Below are positions 26,731-35,891 of a stretch of DNA of 64,000 nt, one piece after another. A program made the translations under genes and the position numbers. The number at the start of each line of letters is the position of its first letter. Position 1 is the stretch's first letter. This DNA is from Uliginosibacterium sp036017065 (lineage in GTDB: Bacteria; Pseudomonadota; Gammaproteobacteria; Burkholderiales; Rhodocyclaceae), in the NCBI RefSeq assembly GCF_036017065.1, contig NZ_JAYXHR010000001.1, forward strand, positions 372,001-436,000. Reading direction: 5' to 3'. Below the pieces are notes generated by a model. It saw only the letters and a list, made by a program, of their open reading frames with translations. It was not told where the DNA came from and did not search any database.

Positions 26731-26856
26731 CGCCATGCGGCATCAACGCTGTGCAGCGCGAGTGCAGCCCGCAGTACGGTCTTAAAATACGCCACCCATT
26801 TCCGAAAATTCCGGACAACATCCGGCCTTTCCAGGCCCTTGCGGCCCTCCTGCCTC

Positions 26857-28251
26857 ATGACTTCCGTACGTACCCGCTTCGCCCCCAGCCCCACCGGCTT
26901 TCTCCACATCGGTGGCGCGCGCACCGCGCTGTTCTCCTGGGCCTATGCCCGCCGTCATGGCGGCCAGTTCATCCTGCGCATCGAGGACACCGACGTGGCA
27001 CGCTCCACGCCCGAGGCCGTGCAGGCCATCCTCGACGGCATGCGCTGGCTCGACCTCGGCTGGGACGAAGGCCCGTTCTACCAGATGCAGCGCATGGACC
27101 GTTACAAGCAGGTCATCGCGCAGATGCTGGAAGCTGGCTCGGCCTACTACTGCTACACCACGCCGGCAGAACTGGACGCCCTGCGGGAAGCGCAGCGCGC
27201 ACGCGGCGACAAGCCGCGCTACGACGGCCGCTGGCGCCCCGAGCCGGGCAAGATGTTGCCCGCCGTGCCGGAGGGGGTGACGCCGGTGGTGCGCTTCAGG
27301 AACCCGCTGGAAGGTGTCGTCGCCTGGGATGACCTGGTCAAGGGACGCATCGAGTTCGCGAACGCCGAGCTGGACGATCTGGTCATCGCGCGCGGCGACG
27401 GTACGCCGACCTACAACTTCTGCGTGGTGGTCGACGACTGGGACATGGGCATCACCCAGGTGATCCGCGGCGACGACCACGTGAACAACACCCCGCGCCA
27501 GATCAACATCCTGCAGACGCTGGGCGCCGAGGTGCCGAAGTACGCGCACCTGTCGATGATCCTTGGCGACGATGGCACCAAGCTGTCCAAGCGCCACGGC
27601 GCCGTGAGCGTGATGCAGTACGACGACGACGGCTACCTGCCGGAAGCGGTCATCAACTACCTGGCCCGGCTGGGCTGGAGCCACGGCGACGATGAAGTGT
27701 TCTCGCGCGAGCAGTTCGTGCAGTGGTTCGACCTGGATCACATCACGCCGTCGGCCGCGCAGTTCAATACCGACAAGCTGAAGTGGCTGAACGCGCACTA
27801 CATCAAGCAGAGCCCGATCGAGGCGCTCGTCGCCGATGTGACGCGCCGGTTGAGTGCGCGCGGCATCCCGGTTGCCGAGGGACCGGACCTGGCGGCCGTC
27901 ATCGCCTTGTACCGCGAGCGCGTGTCGACGCTGGTCGAACTGGCGGACGCACTGGCGCCGTTCTACGTGGCGCCAACGATCTCCGACGAGCTTGCCACCC
28001 AGCACCTCACGCCGGCTGCACGCGACGCCCTGGGCAAGCTGGCCGGCCGTCTCGGGGCCAGTGCCTGGGACAAGGCCGCGTTGAGCCAGGCCATCAAGGA
28101 CACGTGCACCGAGCTAGGCGTGAAGATGCCGCAGGTGGCGATCCCCTTGCGCGTCGCCTTGCTGGGTGTGCCGCAGACGCCCTCCATCGATGCCGTGCTC
28201 GAAGTGATGGGCCAGTCGCAGGTCATGCAGCGCCTGGCGGCATTCCGCTGA
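26857..28251 (+). CDS. gltX: Glutamyl-tRNA synthetase
   Basis: Class I aminoacyl-tRNA synthetase charging tRNA-Glu. The 464-residue protein has the HIGH-type motif in FAPSPTGFLHIGG and the KMSKS-type motif KLSKRHG, both in place. The ATG at 26857 was chosen because FAPSPTG normally falls near residue 8; the longer reading adds six residues. A TAAAAT at 26783-26788 may be the -10 element of its own promoter. It ends before two hairpins. Confidence 0.96.
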   Translation: MTSVRTRFAPSPTGFLHIGGARTALFSWAYARRHGGQFILRIEDTDVARSTPEAVQAILDGMRWLDLGWDEGPFYQMQRMDRYKQVIAQMLEAGSAYYCYTTPAELDALREAQRARGDKPRYDGRWRPEPGKMLPAVPEGVTPVVRFRNPLEGVVAWDDLVKGRIEFANAELDDLVIARGDGTPTYNFCVVVDDWDMGITQVIRGDDHVNNTPRQINILQTLGAEVPKYAHLSMILGDDGTKLSKRHGAVSVMQYDDDGYLPEAVINYLARLGWSHGDDEVFSREQFVQWFDLDHITPSAAQFNTDKLKWLNAHYIKQSPIEALVADVTRRLSARGIPVAEGPDLAAVIALYRERVSTLVELADALAPFYVAPTISDELATQHLTPAARDALGKLAGRLGASAWDKAALSQAIKDTCTELGVKMPQVAIPLRVALLGVPQTPSIDAVLEVMGQSQVMQRLAAFR

Positions 28252-28279
28252 CCGATCAGGATCACTGTCGTTACCTCAC

Positions 28280-28305
28280 GACGCCACGGCCCGCGGCCGT
28301 GGCGT
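28280..28305. repeat. Strong GC-rich hairpin after gltX
   Basis: 12-bp perfect inverted repeat (28280-28291 with 28294-28305) almost without loop, 29 nt after gltX. No T run follows, so it is not a standard terminator. It may protect the mRNA 3' end or be a protein site. This gap (28252-28568) also holds the terminator below and an AT-rich segment before napE. Confidence 0.6.
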
Positions 28306-28385
28306 CTGCGGTCCGACGGCGCTGATTGCCAGTCTGTCGATGCCGCGCAATCCCCGGCCTCGCGTTGCCTCGCGGCGTTTACCTG

Positions 28386-28430
28386 AAAGCCGTTTCTTCC
28401 TGTCGAGGAAGGAGCGGCTTTGTTGTTTTT
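28386..28430 (+). terminator. Terminator between gltX and the nap operon
   Basis: AAAGCCG (28386-28392) pairs with CGGCTTT (28415-28421) and CTTCC (28396-28400) with GGAAG (28407-28411), followed by TGTTGTTTTT. The 138 nt from here to napE is AT-rich and holds TATAAA at 28526-28531, a possible -10 element, and a lone ATCAA half-site at 28533-28537; no complete FNR box was found. Confidence 0.75.
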
Positions 28431-28568
28431 GCGCAAGCTTGGGGGAGAGCACCATTGACGGTGAATGCTTTTGGGCCTAGAAATATGCATGCGTGGTAAC
28501 AAAGGCGTTGCTGCGAAATTACTCTTATAAACATCAAGCCTTCGCCGGGCTGTTCGTGGAGACGTCTC

Positions 28569-28727
28569 GTGAACGACGAGCCTGCAACATTCACGAAAGC
28601 GCAGGAACTGCGCAGCTTTCTTTTCCTCACTGCCGTGATGGCGCCAGCTTTGGCCGTCATTACGGTTGCTGGTTACGGTTTTCTGGTCTGGTTCTACCAG
28701 TTGTTCGCAGGTCCGCCCGGATCCTGA
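28569..28727 (+). CDS. napE: NapE, small membrane protein of periplasmic nitrate reductase
   Basis: A 52-residue protein read from GTG 28569. It has a short polar N-terminus with AQELRSFLFL and one transmembrane helix continuing into AGYGFLVWFYQLF and ending GPPGS, the typical NapE/TorE pattern. Its exact role is not established in the family. A GTGGAGA lies upstream. napD starts 10 nt after its stop. Confidence 0.85.
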   Translation: MNDEPATFTKAQELRSFLFLTAVMAPALAVITVAGYGFLVWFYQLFAGPPGS

Positions 28728-28737
28728 GGGCGACACC

Positions 28738-29028
28738 ATGACCGAAGAACTGCACATCGCCAGCCTGGTCGTTCACGCCGCCCCCGGGCGCGGCGAATCC
28801 GTAGCGACCGAAATCTCCTCCCATGAATCAGCGCAGATCCACGCCAGCACGCCGACCGGCAAGCTGGTCGTCACGCTGGAGGCCGACAGTGCCGGCCAGA
28901 TGATGGATCGCATCGGCGCCATCCAGAAACTGGACGGCGTGCTGTCTGCCGCGCTGGTCTATCAGCATGCCGACACGCTTGCGGCAATGAATGAAACGAT
29001 CGAGGAACCCGTCCATGACGACTACTAG
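28738..29028 (+). CDS. napD: NapD, chaperone for NapA maturation
   Basis: Cytoplasmic chaperone that binds the NapA twin-arginine signal peptide until cofactor insertion is complete. The 96-residue product starts MTEELHIASLVVHAAPG and contains GKLVVTLEA and LDGVLSAALVYQH, the ferredoxin-like NapD fold. The ATG at 28738 follows GAGGG. Its end overlaps the napA start by 14 bp, so translation of the chaperone and its client is coupled. Confidence 0.93.
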   Translation: MTEELHIASLVVHAAPGRGESVATEISSHESAQIHASTPTGKLVVTLEADSAGQMMDRIGAIQKLDGVLSAALVYQHADTLAAMNETIEEPVHDDY

Positions 29029-31510
29029 ACGAGACTTTATCCGCCAGGCCGCGGCCGCCACTGCGGCTTCGGTGGCCGGCGTGAGCCTGCCGGCCCAGGC
29101 CCAGACCGGCGTCGGTGGTGCCAGCGACAACAAACTGAAATGGGCCAAGGCGCCTTGCCGCTTCTGCGGTACCGGCTGCGGCGTGAACGTGGCCGTGCGC
29201 GACGGTCGCGTGGTGGCCACGCATGGCGACTTCAACGCCGAGGTGAACAAGGGCCTCAACTGCGTGAAGGGCTATTTCCTCTCCAAGATCCTCTACGGCG
29301 GAGACCGCCTGACCCAGCCGCTGCTGCGCATGAAGGGCGGCGAGTACGCGAAGGATGGCGAGTTCGCGCCGGTGACCTGGGACAAGGCCTTCGACGTGAT
29401 GGCCGCGCAGTTCAAGAAGTCGCTGAAGGAGAAGGGCCCGACCTCGGTGGGCATGTTCGGCTCCGGCCAGTGGACGGTGTGGGAAGGTTATGCCGCGCTG
29501 AAGCTGATGAAGGCCGGCTTCCGCACCAACAACATCGACCCCAACGCCCGTCACTGCATGGCGTCTGCCGTCGCCGGCATGATGCGCACCTTCGGTGCCG
29601 ACGAACCGATGGGCTGCTACGACGACATCGAGGCCGCCGACGCCTTCGTGCTGTGGGGCTCCAACATGGCGGAGATGCACCCCATCCTGTGGTCGCGGGT
29701 GACGGATCGTCGCCTCAGCAATGCCAACGGCAAGGTCTTCGTGTTGTCGACCTTCGAGCATCGCTCCTACGACCTTGCCGACGTGACGCTGACTTTCACG
29801 CCGCAGAGCGATCTCGCGATCCTCAACTACATCGCCAACCACATCATCAAGACCAATCGGGTGAACAAGGATTTCGTGAACCGCCATACGAAATTCCTGC
29901 TGGGCAACGACGATATCGGCTACGGCCTGCGCCCCGAGCACCCGCTGCAGAAGGCCGCAAAGAACGCGAAGGATCCCGGTGGCGCGAAGCCCAGCAGCTT
30001 CGAGGAATACGCGCGCTTCGTGTCGAAGTACGACCTGGACTACGCCGCGAAGATGAGCGGCGTGCCGAAGAACCGCCTGCTGGCACTGGCCGAGGCCTAT
30101 GCCGATCCGAAGACCAAGGTCATGTCCTTCTGGACCATGGGCTTTAACCAGCACACCCGCGGTGTCTGGTGCAACAACCTCGTCTACAACCTGCACCTGC
30201 TGACCGGCAAGATCTCCACGCCGGGCAACAGCCCGTTCTCGCTCACCGGCCAGCCTTCCGCCTGCGGTACCGCGCGGGAGGTCGGCACCTTCTCGCATCG
30301 CCTGCCGGCCGACATGGTGGTGGCCAACCCCGAGCACCGCAAGAAAGCGGAGCACGTCTGGAAGATTCCAGAAGGCACGATCCCGACCACCGCCGGCTAC
30401 CACGCCGTGTTGCAGAACCGCATGCTCAAGGACGGCAAGCTCAATGCCTACTGGGTGATGGTGAACAACAACATGCAGGCGGCGGCGAACCTGATGGAGG
30501 AGGGCTATCCGGGCTATCGCAATCCGGACAACTTCATCGTCGTGTCGGACGCCTATCCCACGGTGACCGCGCTGGCCGCGGACCTGATCCTGCCCACCGC
30601 GATGTGGGTGGAGAAGGAGGGTGCCTACGGCAATGCCGAGCGTCGGACGCAGTTCTGGCACCAGATGGTGAATGCGCCGGGTGAGGCGAAGTCCGACCTC
30701 TGGCAGCTCATGGAATTTTCCAAGCGTTTCAAGGTGGAAGAGGTGTGGCCTGCCGACCTGATCGCGAAGATGCCCCAGCTCAAGGGCAAGACACTGTTCG
30801 AAGTGCTGTTCCGCAACGGACAGATCGACAAGTTCCCGGCCTCGCAGATCGCGGCCGGCTACGAAAATCACGAGTCGAAGGCCTTCGGCTTCTACGTGCA
30901 GAAAGGCCTGTTCGAGGAATACGCACAGTTCGGCCGCGGCCATGGTCATGACCTCGCGCCGTTCGACATGTATCACGAGACGCGCGGCCTGCGCTGGCCG
31001 GTAGTCGACGGCAAGGAAACGCGCTGGCGCTACCGTGAAGGAGCGGACCCGTACGTGAAGACGGGCACCGGCTTCCAGTTCTATGGCAATCCGGACGGCA
31101 AGGCGAATATCTACGCCTTGCCCTACGAGCCGCCAGCCGAAGCCCCGGACAAGGAGTTCCCGTTCTGGCTGAGCACCGGTCGCGTGCTGGAACACTGGCA
31201 CTCCGGTTCGATGACGCAGCGGGTGCCGGAGCTGCACAAGGCTTTCCCGAACGCGGTGTGCTTCATGCACCCGGAAGACGCCAAAGCGATGGGCCTTCGT
31301 CGCGGAGTGGAGGTCGAGCTGATCTCCCGTCGCGGCAAGATGCGCACCCGCGTGGAAACGCGCGGTCGCAACAAGCCACCGCGCGGTCTGGTCTACGTGC
31401 CCTGGTTCGACGCCAGCCAGCTGATCAACAAGCTGACCCTGGACGCCACCGATCCGATCTCGCTGCAGACCGACTTCAAGAAATGCGCGATCAAGATCGT
31501 CGCGGTCTGA
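29015..31510 (+). CDS. napA: NapA, periplasmic nitrate reductase catalytic subunit
   Basis: Molybdenum enzyme reducing nitrate to nitrite in the periplasm. The 831-residue precursor starts with a twin-arginine signal (TRRDFIRQAAAA). The 4Fe-4S ligands follow the C-X2-C-X3-C-X27-C pattern at C48, C51, C55 and C83, and Cys181 in NARHCMASA is the expected Mo ligand. Length is normal for the family. The ATG at 29015 is preceded by GAGGAA inside napD. It receives electrons from NapB, encoded 10 nt downstream. Confidence 0.97.
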   Translation: MTTTRRDFIRQAAAATAASVAGVSLPAQAQTGVGGASDNKLKWAKAPCRFCGTGCGVNVAVRDGRVVATHGDFNAEVNKGLNCVKGYFLSKILYGGDRLTQPLLRMKGGEYAKDGEFAPVTWDKAFDVMAAQFKKSLKEKGPTSVGMFGSGQWTVWEGYAALKLMKAGFRTNNIDPNARHCMASAVAGMMRTFGADEPMGCYDDIEAADAFVLWGSNMAEMHPILWSRVTDRRLSNANGKVFVLSTFEHRSYDLADVTLTFTPQSDLAILNYIANHIIKTNRVNKDFVNRHTKFLLGNDDIGYGLRPEHPLQKAAKNAKDPGGAKPSSFEEYARFVSKYDLDYAAKMSGVPKNRLLALAEAYADPKTKVMSFWTMGFNQHTRGVWCNNLVYNLHLLTGKISTPGNSPFSLTGQPSACGTAREVGTFSHRLPADMVVANPEHRKKAEHVWKIPEGTIPTTAGYHAVLQNRMLKDGKLNAYWVMVNNNMQAAANLMEEGYPGYRNPDNFIVVSDAYPTVTALAADLILPTAMWVEKEGAYGNAERRTQFWHQMVNAPGEAKSDLWQLMEFSKRFKVEEVWPADLIAKMPQLKGKTLFEVLFRNGQIDKFPASQIAAGYENHESKAFGFYVQKGLFEEYAQFGRGHGHDLAPFDMYHETRGLRWPVVDGKETRWRYREGADPYVKTGTGFQFYGNPDGKANIYALPYEPPAEAPDKEFPFWLSTGRVLEHWHSGSMTQRVPELHKAFPNAVCFMHPEDAKAMGLRRGVEVELISRRGKMRTRVETRGRNKPPRGLVYVPWFDASQLINKLTLDATDPISLQTDFKKCAIKIVAV

Positions 31511-31520
31511 GGAGAAGCAA

Positions 31521-32012
31521 ATGAAGATCTCGCACATTCTTGCCGCGCTGGCGGTCGTGCTCAGCGCCGCGCTGGCCGGCATCGTGACCGCCCAGCCGGG
31601 CGTCAGCACGCCGTTCATGGACGCCGCACGTGGCGTCACGCCGATTCCCGACACCACGCGGCCGCCGCTGCTGCTGAACGAGGAGAACAACGATCTGCGG
31701 CGCATGCGCGCTTACTCGATGCAGCCGCCGACGATCCCGCACAAGGTCGACAACTACCGCGTCGACAAGAACTTCAACCAGTGCATGTTCTGCCATGCCC
31801 GCTCGCGTGCCGAGGAGACTCAGGCCGTACCACTCAGCGTCACGCATTACATGGACCGGGAAGGCAACGTGCTGGGCGAAGTCTCGCCGCGCCGCTACTT
31901 CTGCCAGCAATGCCATGTGCCGCAGACGCCGGTGAAGCCCGTGGTGACGAATACCTTCGAGGACATCGACAGCGTGTTGCAGGCCGGTCGCCGCAACACT
32001 TCCGGCAAGTGA
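31521..32012 (+). CDS. napB: NapB, diheme cytochrome c subunit of nitrate reductase
   Basis: Periplasmic electron carrier to NapA. The 163-residue precursor has a signal peptide ending near TAQ, and two c-heme sites: CMFCH at 88-92 and CQQCH at 128-132. Conserved NapB features such as PHKVDNYRVDKNFNQC and the C-terminal CHVPQ are present. It begins 10 nt after napA with GGAGAAG before the ATG. Confidence 0.95.
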   Translation: MKISHILAALAVVLSAALAGIVTAQPGVSTPFMDAARGVTPIPDTTRPPLLLNEENNDLRRMRAYSMQPPTIPHKVDNYRVDKNFNQCMFCHARSRAEETQAVPLSVTHYMDREGNVLGEVSPRRYFCQQCHVPQTPVKPVVTNTFEDIDSVLQAGRRNTSGK

Positions 32013-32022
32013 GGGCGCACTG

Positions 32023-32664
32023 ATGCTCGCCTTGCTGAAGCGTTACTGGACGATCATCCGCCGCCCGAGCGTGCATTTCAGCCTGGGTGCCATCACGGTT
32101 GCAGGCTTCATCGCTGGCATCGTGTTCTGGGGTGGTTTCAATACCGCCATGGAGCTGACCAACACCGAGCAGTTCTGCACCGGCTGCCATGAAATGGGCG
32201 AGAACGTGTACGTGGAGCTGCAGTCGACGATCCACTTCACCAACCGCTCGGGCGTGCGTGCCAAGTGTTCGGACTGTCACGTCCCGCACAACTGGACGGA
32301 CAAGATCGCCCGCAAGATGCAGGCGTCCAAGGAGGTCTGGGGCAAGATCTTCGGCACCATCAACACGCGCGAGAAATTCCTGGCGAAGCGTCTTGAACTG
32401 GCGCAGCACGAATGGGCCCGCCTGAAGGCCAACGATTCGCTGGAGTGCCGTAACTGCCACAACTACGATTCGATGGACTTCACCCGGCAGAGCGTGCGGG
32501 CCCAGACGATGCACTCCCAGTACCTGGGGAGCAAGGAGAAGACCTGCATCGACTGCCACAAGGGGATTGCCCACCACCTGCCGGCGATGCCGCCGGACAT
32601 GTCGGTGTTCGGCATGACGGAGTACCCGCAGGTTGCTACTGCGCCCGCGTCAGTGAAGCGATAA
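32023..32664 (+). CDS. napC: NapC, tetraheme quinol dehydrogenase
   Basis: Membrane-anchored NapC/NirT cytochrome that oxidises quinol and passes electrons to NapB. The 213-residue protein has one N-terminal helix (about 18-38) and four c-heme motifs: CTGCH 52-56, CSDCH 82-86, CRNCH 142-146 and CIDCH 175-179. The operon lacks napF, napG and napH, so NapC is the only quinol route encoded here. It ends just before a bidirectional terminator. Confidence 0.96.
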   Translation: MLALLKRYWTIIRRPSVHFSLGAITVAGFIAGIVFWGGFNTAMELTNTEQFCTGCHEMGENVYVELQSTIHFTNRSGVRAKCSDCHVPHNWTDKIARKMQASKEVWGKIFGTINTREKFLAKRLELAQHEWARLKANDSLECRNCHNYDSMDFTRQSVRAQTMHSQYLGSKEKTCIDCHKGIAHHLPAMPPDMSVFGMTEYPQVATAPASVKR

Positions 32665-32683
32665 GTGCTGGATGCAACAATAA

Positions 32684-32709
32684 AAAAAGCGGGCCTCGGC
32701 CCGCTTTTT
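32684..32709. terminator. Bidirectional terminator between napC and minE
   Basis: 11-bp stem AAAAAGCGGGC / GCCCGCTTTTT around CTCG. T runs face both directions, fitting the convergent napC and minE. Confidence 0.93.
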
Positions 32710-32745
32710 GTTTGTGCTTCCTGTCTGTTCATCCCGCCGCTGCGC

Positions 32746-33009
32746 TCAGCGACCGCCTTCCGGCATGACGATGTTCACTTCCAGCACCTCGTAGTTGTCC
32801 TTCTTCTCCAGCTGGACCTTGATGTCATCCGGATTGACCTTCACGTACTTGGAGATCACCGCGATCAGTTCCTTCTGCAGGTCGGGCAGAAAGTCCGGAG
32901 CGTGGTTGTCGTCGGTGCGCTGGTGGGCAATCACCAGGGTCAGGCGTTCCTTGGCCAGTTGGGCCGATTTCGGCTGGCTGCCGCCGAACAGCTTCTCGAA
33001 CCAGGACAT
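32746..33009 (-). CDS. minE: MinE, topological specificity factor of division site placement
   Basis: Stimulates MinD ATPase and drives pole-to-pole oscillation of MinCD. The 87-residue protein starts MSWFEKLFGG, the membrane-targeting end, followed by AKERLTLVIAHQR, the MinD-contact helix, and the topological domain. Length matches the family. It is 3 nt after minD in the minCDE operon. Confidence 0.96.
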   Translation of the reverse strand: MSWFEKLFGGSQPKSAQLAKERLTLVIAHQRTDDNHAPDFLPDLQKELIAVISKYVKVNPDDIKVQLEKKDNYEVLEVNIVMPEGGR

Positions 33010-33012
33010 GGG

Positions 33013-33828
33013 TCAGTTACCTCCGAACAGGCGCTTGAGCAGGCCCGGCTTCTCGTAGGAAACGAAGCGCATCTCGCGTTCTTCGCCAAGGAAGCGTGCG
33101 ATGACGTCCGCGTAAGCGTCGGCGGCCTCGCTGCCCTTGGTGTGGATCACCGGCGACCCGGCGTTCGACGCCTGCAGCACGGTCTCGGATTCCGGGATGA
33201 CGCCCAGCAGCGGAATGCGCAGCAGTTCCTGCACGTCCTTGTACGACAGCATCTCGCCTTCTTCGACGCGCTTGGCGGAATAGCGGGTGACGATCAGGTG
33301 TTCCTTGACCGACTCCTGGCCTTCCTTCGCGCGACGGCTCTTGCTCTGCAGGATGCCGAGGATGCGGTCGGAGTCGCGGATCGACGAGACTTCCGGGTTG
33401 GTCACGACCAGCGCTTCGTCGGCGAAGGTCAGGGCCATCACTGCGCCACGCTCGATACCGGCCGGGGAGTCGCAGATGATGTACTCGAAGCCCATGTGCT
33501 CCAGGTCCTTCAGCACCTTCTCGACGCCTTCCTCGGTCAGCGCATCCTTGTCGCGGGTCTGCGAGGCTGGCAGCACGAAGAGGTTCTCGCAGTGCTTGTC
33601 CTTGATGAGCGCCTGATGCAGGTTGGCTTCACCGTTCACCACGTTGATGAGGTCATACACCACGCGGCGCTCGCAGCCCATGATGAGGTCCAGGTTGCGC
33701 AGGCCGACGTCGAAGTCGATGACGGCCGTCTTGAAGCCGCGCATGGCGAGTCCGCTGGAAAAGCTGGCGCTGGTGGTGGTCTTGCCTACGCCACCCTTGC
33801 CGGATGTCACGACGATGATGCGTGCCAC
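33013..33828 (-). CDS. minD: MinD, membrane ATPase of division site placement
   Basis: Deviant Walker A ATPase that recruits MinC to the membrane. The 271-residue product has KGGVGKTTT at the N-terminus, VIDFDVGLRNLD, and the amphipathic membrane-targeting C-terminus (EKPGLLKRLFGGN). It lies between minC and minE. Confidence 0.97.
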   Translation of the reverse strand: MARIIVVTSGKGGVGKTTTSASFSSGLAMRGFKTAVIDFDVGLRNLDLIMGCERRVVYDLINVVNGEANLHQALIKDKHCENLFVLPASQTRDKDALTEEGVEKVLKDLEHMGFEYIICDSPAGIERGAVMALTFADEALVVTNPEVSSIRDSDRILGILQSKSRRAKEGQESVKEHLIVTRYSAKRVEEGEMLSYKDVQELLRIPLLGVIPESETVLQASNAGSPVIHTKGSEAADAYADVIARFLGEEREMRFVSYEKPGLLKRLFGGN

Positions 33829-33877
33829 GGTTTCCCCTTGAATATGTGCGAATGGGTTTGCTGAATGTGCGGAGCGT

Positions 33878-34639
33878 TCAATCCAGCGTGAGCGCTTCGA
33901 TGCTCAGGCTGTTCTGGTTGTTCTGCTGGACGAGGCGGGCGTGGGCTGCCTTGCCCGCGACCACGGGCGGAATGCCCTTCTCGAAAGTGCGGTACACGCC
34001 GGCGATGGATACCAGCTCGGGCCCGAAATTGGTACACAGCAGACGGGCAGTCGCGTCGCCCTGTGCACCCGCCAGTGCGCGGCCACGCAGGGGGCCATAG
34101 CAATGGATGCTGCCGTCGGCGATGACTTCGGCACCGTTGCTGACGCCGCCGAGAATCACGAGATCGGTGCCACGGGCATAGATCTGCTGGCCGGAACGGA
34201 CCGAGCGGTCGATGACCATCGTCGGTGCGCGCCGGGTGGCTTCCTCCGGCCTGGCTGCGGGCTCCGCAGCGGGGGCCGGCTCGGCCTTTGCCGCAGTGGG
34301 CGCGGTCACCGCCTGCTCATTGCTGCTCGCCGCCTTGTCGCCCAGCACGGCCAGACCGGCCTTGCGGGCACTGTCGGCCAGATGCTCCGGAACGTGTCGT
34401 ACGCCAACCGGCTGCAGGCCATGACGGCGCAGCAGGCTGCCCAGGCCGGACCAGTCGGCGCGTTCCGGGGCAGTCTTCAGCTGGGACAGGTCGATGACGG
34501 CAGGCTCGCCGGCGAAGAACTCGCCGGTACCGCCCAGCATGGCGTGCAGGGTGTCGGCCAGCCGGACATTGTCCAGTTCGCGGATCAGCGCGGTGACGGC
34601 GCTCAGCGTGCCGGCCTTGAATTCAATGGGTTTGGACAT
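33878..34639 (-). CDS. minC: MinC, septum-site inhibitor of FtsZ
   Basis: Inhibitor of FtsZ assembly, placed by MinD. The 253-residue product has an N-terminal domain (to about 115), a low-complexity Ala/Glu/Pro linker (about 115-150), and the C-terminal beta-helix domain with RSGQQIYARGTDLVILG, GAEVIADGSIHCYGPLRGRA and AGVYRTFE. First gene of minCDE, with 49 nt to minD and inverted repeats in its upstream region. Confidence 0.95.
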   Translation of the reverse strand: MSKPIEFKAGTLSAVTALIRELDNVRLADTLHAMLGGTGEFFAGEPAVIDLSQLKTAPERADWSGLGSLLRRHGLQPVGVRHVPEHLADSARKAGLAVLGDKAASSNEQAVTAPTAAKAEPAPAAEPAARPEEATRRAPTMVIDRSVRSGQQIYARGTDLVILGGVSNGAEVIADGSIHCYGPLRGRALAGAQGDATARLLCTNFGPELVSIAGVYRTFEKGIPPVVAGKAAHARLVQQNNQNSLSIEALTLD

Positions 34640-34659
34640 TCGCTCGGCGCGATCGGCTT

Positions 34660-34731
34660 GGCTACGGACAGCTTGCCGTAGCCGGGTTGACGGTTGCGGG
34701 TCGGGTTGCGGGCTTTCTTGCTACGACCCGC
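34660..34731. repeat. Two inverted repeats between fliR and minC
   Basis: GGCTACGG (34660-34667) with CCGTAGCC (34676-34683), spacer 8, and GCGGGTCG (34696-34703) with CGACCCGC (34724-34731), spacer 20. Both lie in the 164-bp gap upstream of minC, on the minus-strand leader side. Neither has a T run, so they may be regulatory rather than terminators. Confidence 0.5.
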
Positions 34732-34803
34732 GAGTCTACTGATTTTTGGGATGTTTCGGGCAAGTTACGCCCGAGCTGCGGGGTCGGGCAGGAGCCGAGC
34801 AGC

Positions 34804-35589
34804 TCAGCGGACCCAGCCGCGGAGGGCCGTGTCCATCAGGTCGAAGCCACGGTCGAAGAAGTGCGCCATGACCGGAGCGAAGGCGTCCAGGCCGAACATG
34901 AGCACGAAGAAACCGATGGTGCAGGTGATCGGGAAGCCGATGGCGAACAGGTTCAGTTGTGGCGCCGAGCGGGTCAGGACGCCCAGCGCAATGTTGGTGA
35001 TCAGCAGGGCGGCTACCAGTGGCAGGGCCAGCAGCAGGCCGGCACCGAAGATGATGCCCCCGGCGCGACCCAGCGCCAGCCAGCCCTCCGCACCGAGTGG
35101 CCGGGGCGAGACCGGCAGCAGCTCGAAGCTGCGCACCAGCACGTCGATCATCAGCAGGTGGCCGTTCATGGCCAGGAAGATCATGCTGGTGAGCAGCCCC
35201 AGGAATTCCGACAGCACGGCGGTCTGCGCAGCGTTCTGCGGGTCGTAGAAGGTGGCGAAGGACAGGCCCATCTGCATGCCGATGACTTCGCCGGCGACAT
35301 CCACCGCCGTGAACACCATGCGCATCGCCAGCCCCATGCCGACGCCGATGAGCATCTGCTGGGCCATGACCGACATGCCAATGTAGGTGCCGGGCTGGAA
35401 GGTCGGCGCCACGTTCAGCGCGGGAGCCACGGCGGCGGTGATGGCGAGGCCCAGCACGAGACGGATGCGTGCCGGCACGGCCAGGTTGTTGAAGATCGGG
35501 GCGGCGGCGATCAGCCCCAGGATGCGCGCAGCCGGGTAGGCCCAGGTGAGGAGCAGGGCATCGAGCTGGGCGCTGGTGATCTGCAGCAT
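34804..35589 (-). CDS. fliR: FliR, flagellar export gate membrane protein
   Basis: Component of the FliPQR export gate in the basal-body membrane. The 261-residue product has about six hydrophobic helices, the N-terminal LTWAYPAARILGL and conserved GMQMGLSFATFYDP and ALPLVAALLITNIALGVL segments. Last in fliOPQR, 10 nt after fliQ. Confidence 0.94.
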   Translation of the reverse strand: MLQITSAQLDALLLTWAYPAARILGLIAAAPIFNNLAVPARIRLVLGLAITAAVAPALNVAPTFQPGTYIGMSVMAQQMLIGVGMGLAMRMVFTAVDVAGEVIGMQMGLSFATFYDPQNAAQTAVLSEFLGLLTSMIFLAMNGHLLMIDVLVRSFELLPVSPRPLGAEGWLALGRAGGIIFGAGLLLALPLVAALLITNIALGVLTRSAPQLNLFAIGFPITCTIGFFVLMFGLDAFAPVMAHFFDRGFDLMDTALRGWVR

Positions 35590-35599
35590 CGGCGCGGCG

Positions 35600-35869
35600 C
35601 TAACCGATCAGCGACGGTATCGACTCGAACAGCCGCTGGATGTAGTCCGTCAGGATGGTGAGCATCCACGGGCCGGCGAGGATCATCGTGATGAACATGA
35701 TGACCAGCTTCGGCACGAACGACAGCGTCATTTCGTTGATCTGCGTGGCTGCCTGCAGAATGCTGATGATGAGGCCGGTCGCCAGTGCCGCCAGGAACAG
35801 CGGGGCGGCGACCATCAGGGTGATTTCGAGTGCTTCGCGGCCAAGGGCCACGACGGTGGTGGGGGTCAT
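35600..35869 (-). CDS. fliQ: FliQ, flagellar export gate membrane protein
   Basis: 89 residues with two transmembrane helices, the normal FliQ size. ALEITLMVAAPLFLAALATG and ISILQAATQINEMTLSFVPK are typical. It lies between fliP (22 nt) and fliR (10 nt). Confidence 0.95.
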   Translation of the reverse strand: MTPTTVVALGREALEITLMVAAPLFLAALATGLIISILQAATQINEMTLSFVPKLVIMFITMILAGPWMLTILTDYIQRLFESIPSLIG

Positions 35870-35891
35870 GAGGTTAGTCCTTTCTTGTGCC

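Noticed and set aside
28524..28537. FNR/ANR box upstream of napE
   Set aside because: One half-site ATCAA is perfect but the other (CTTAT) matches 3 of 5, and its position 31 nt before the start codon would place transcription inside napE.
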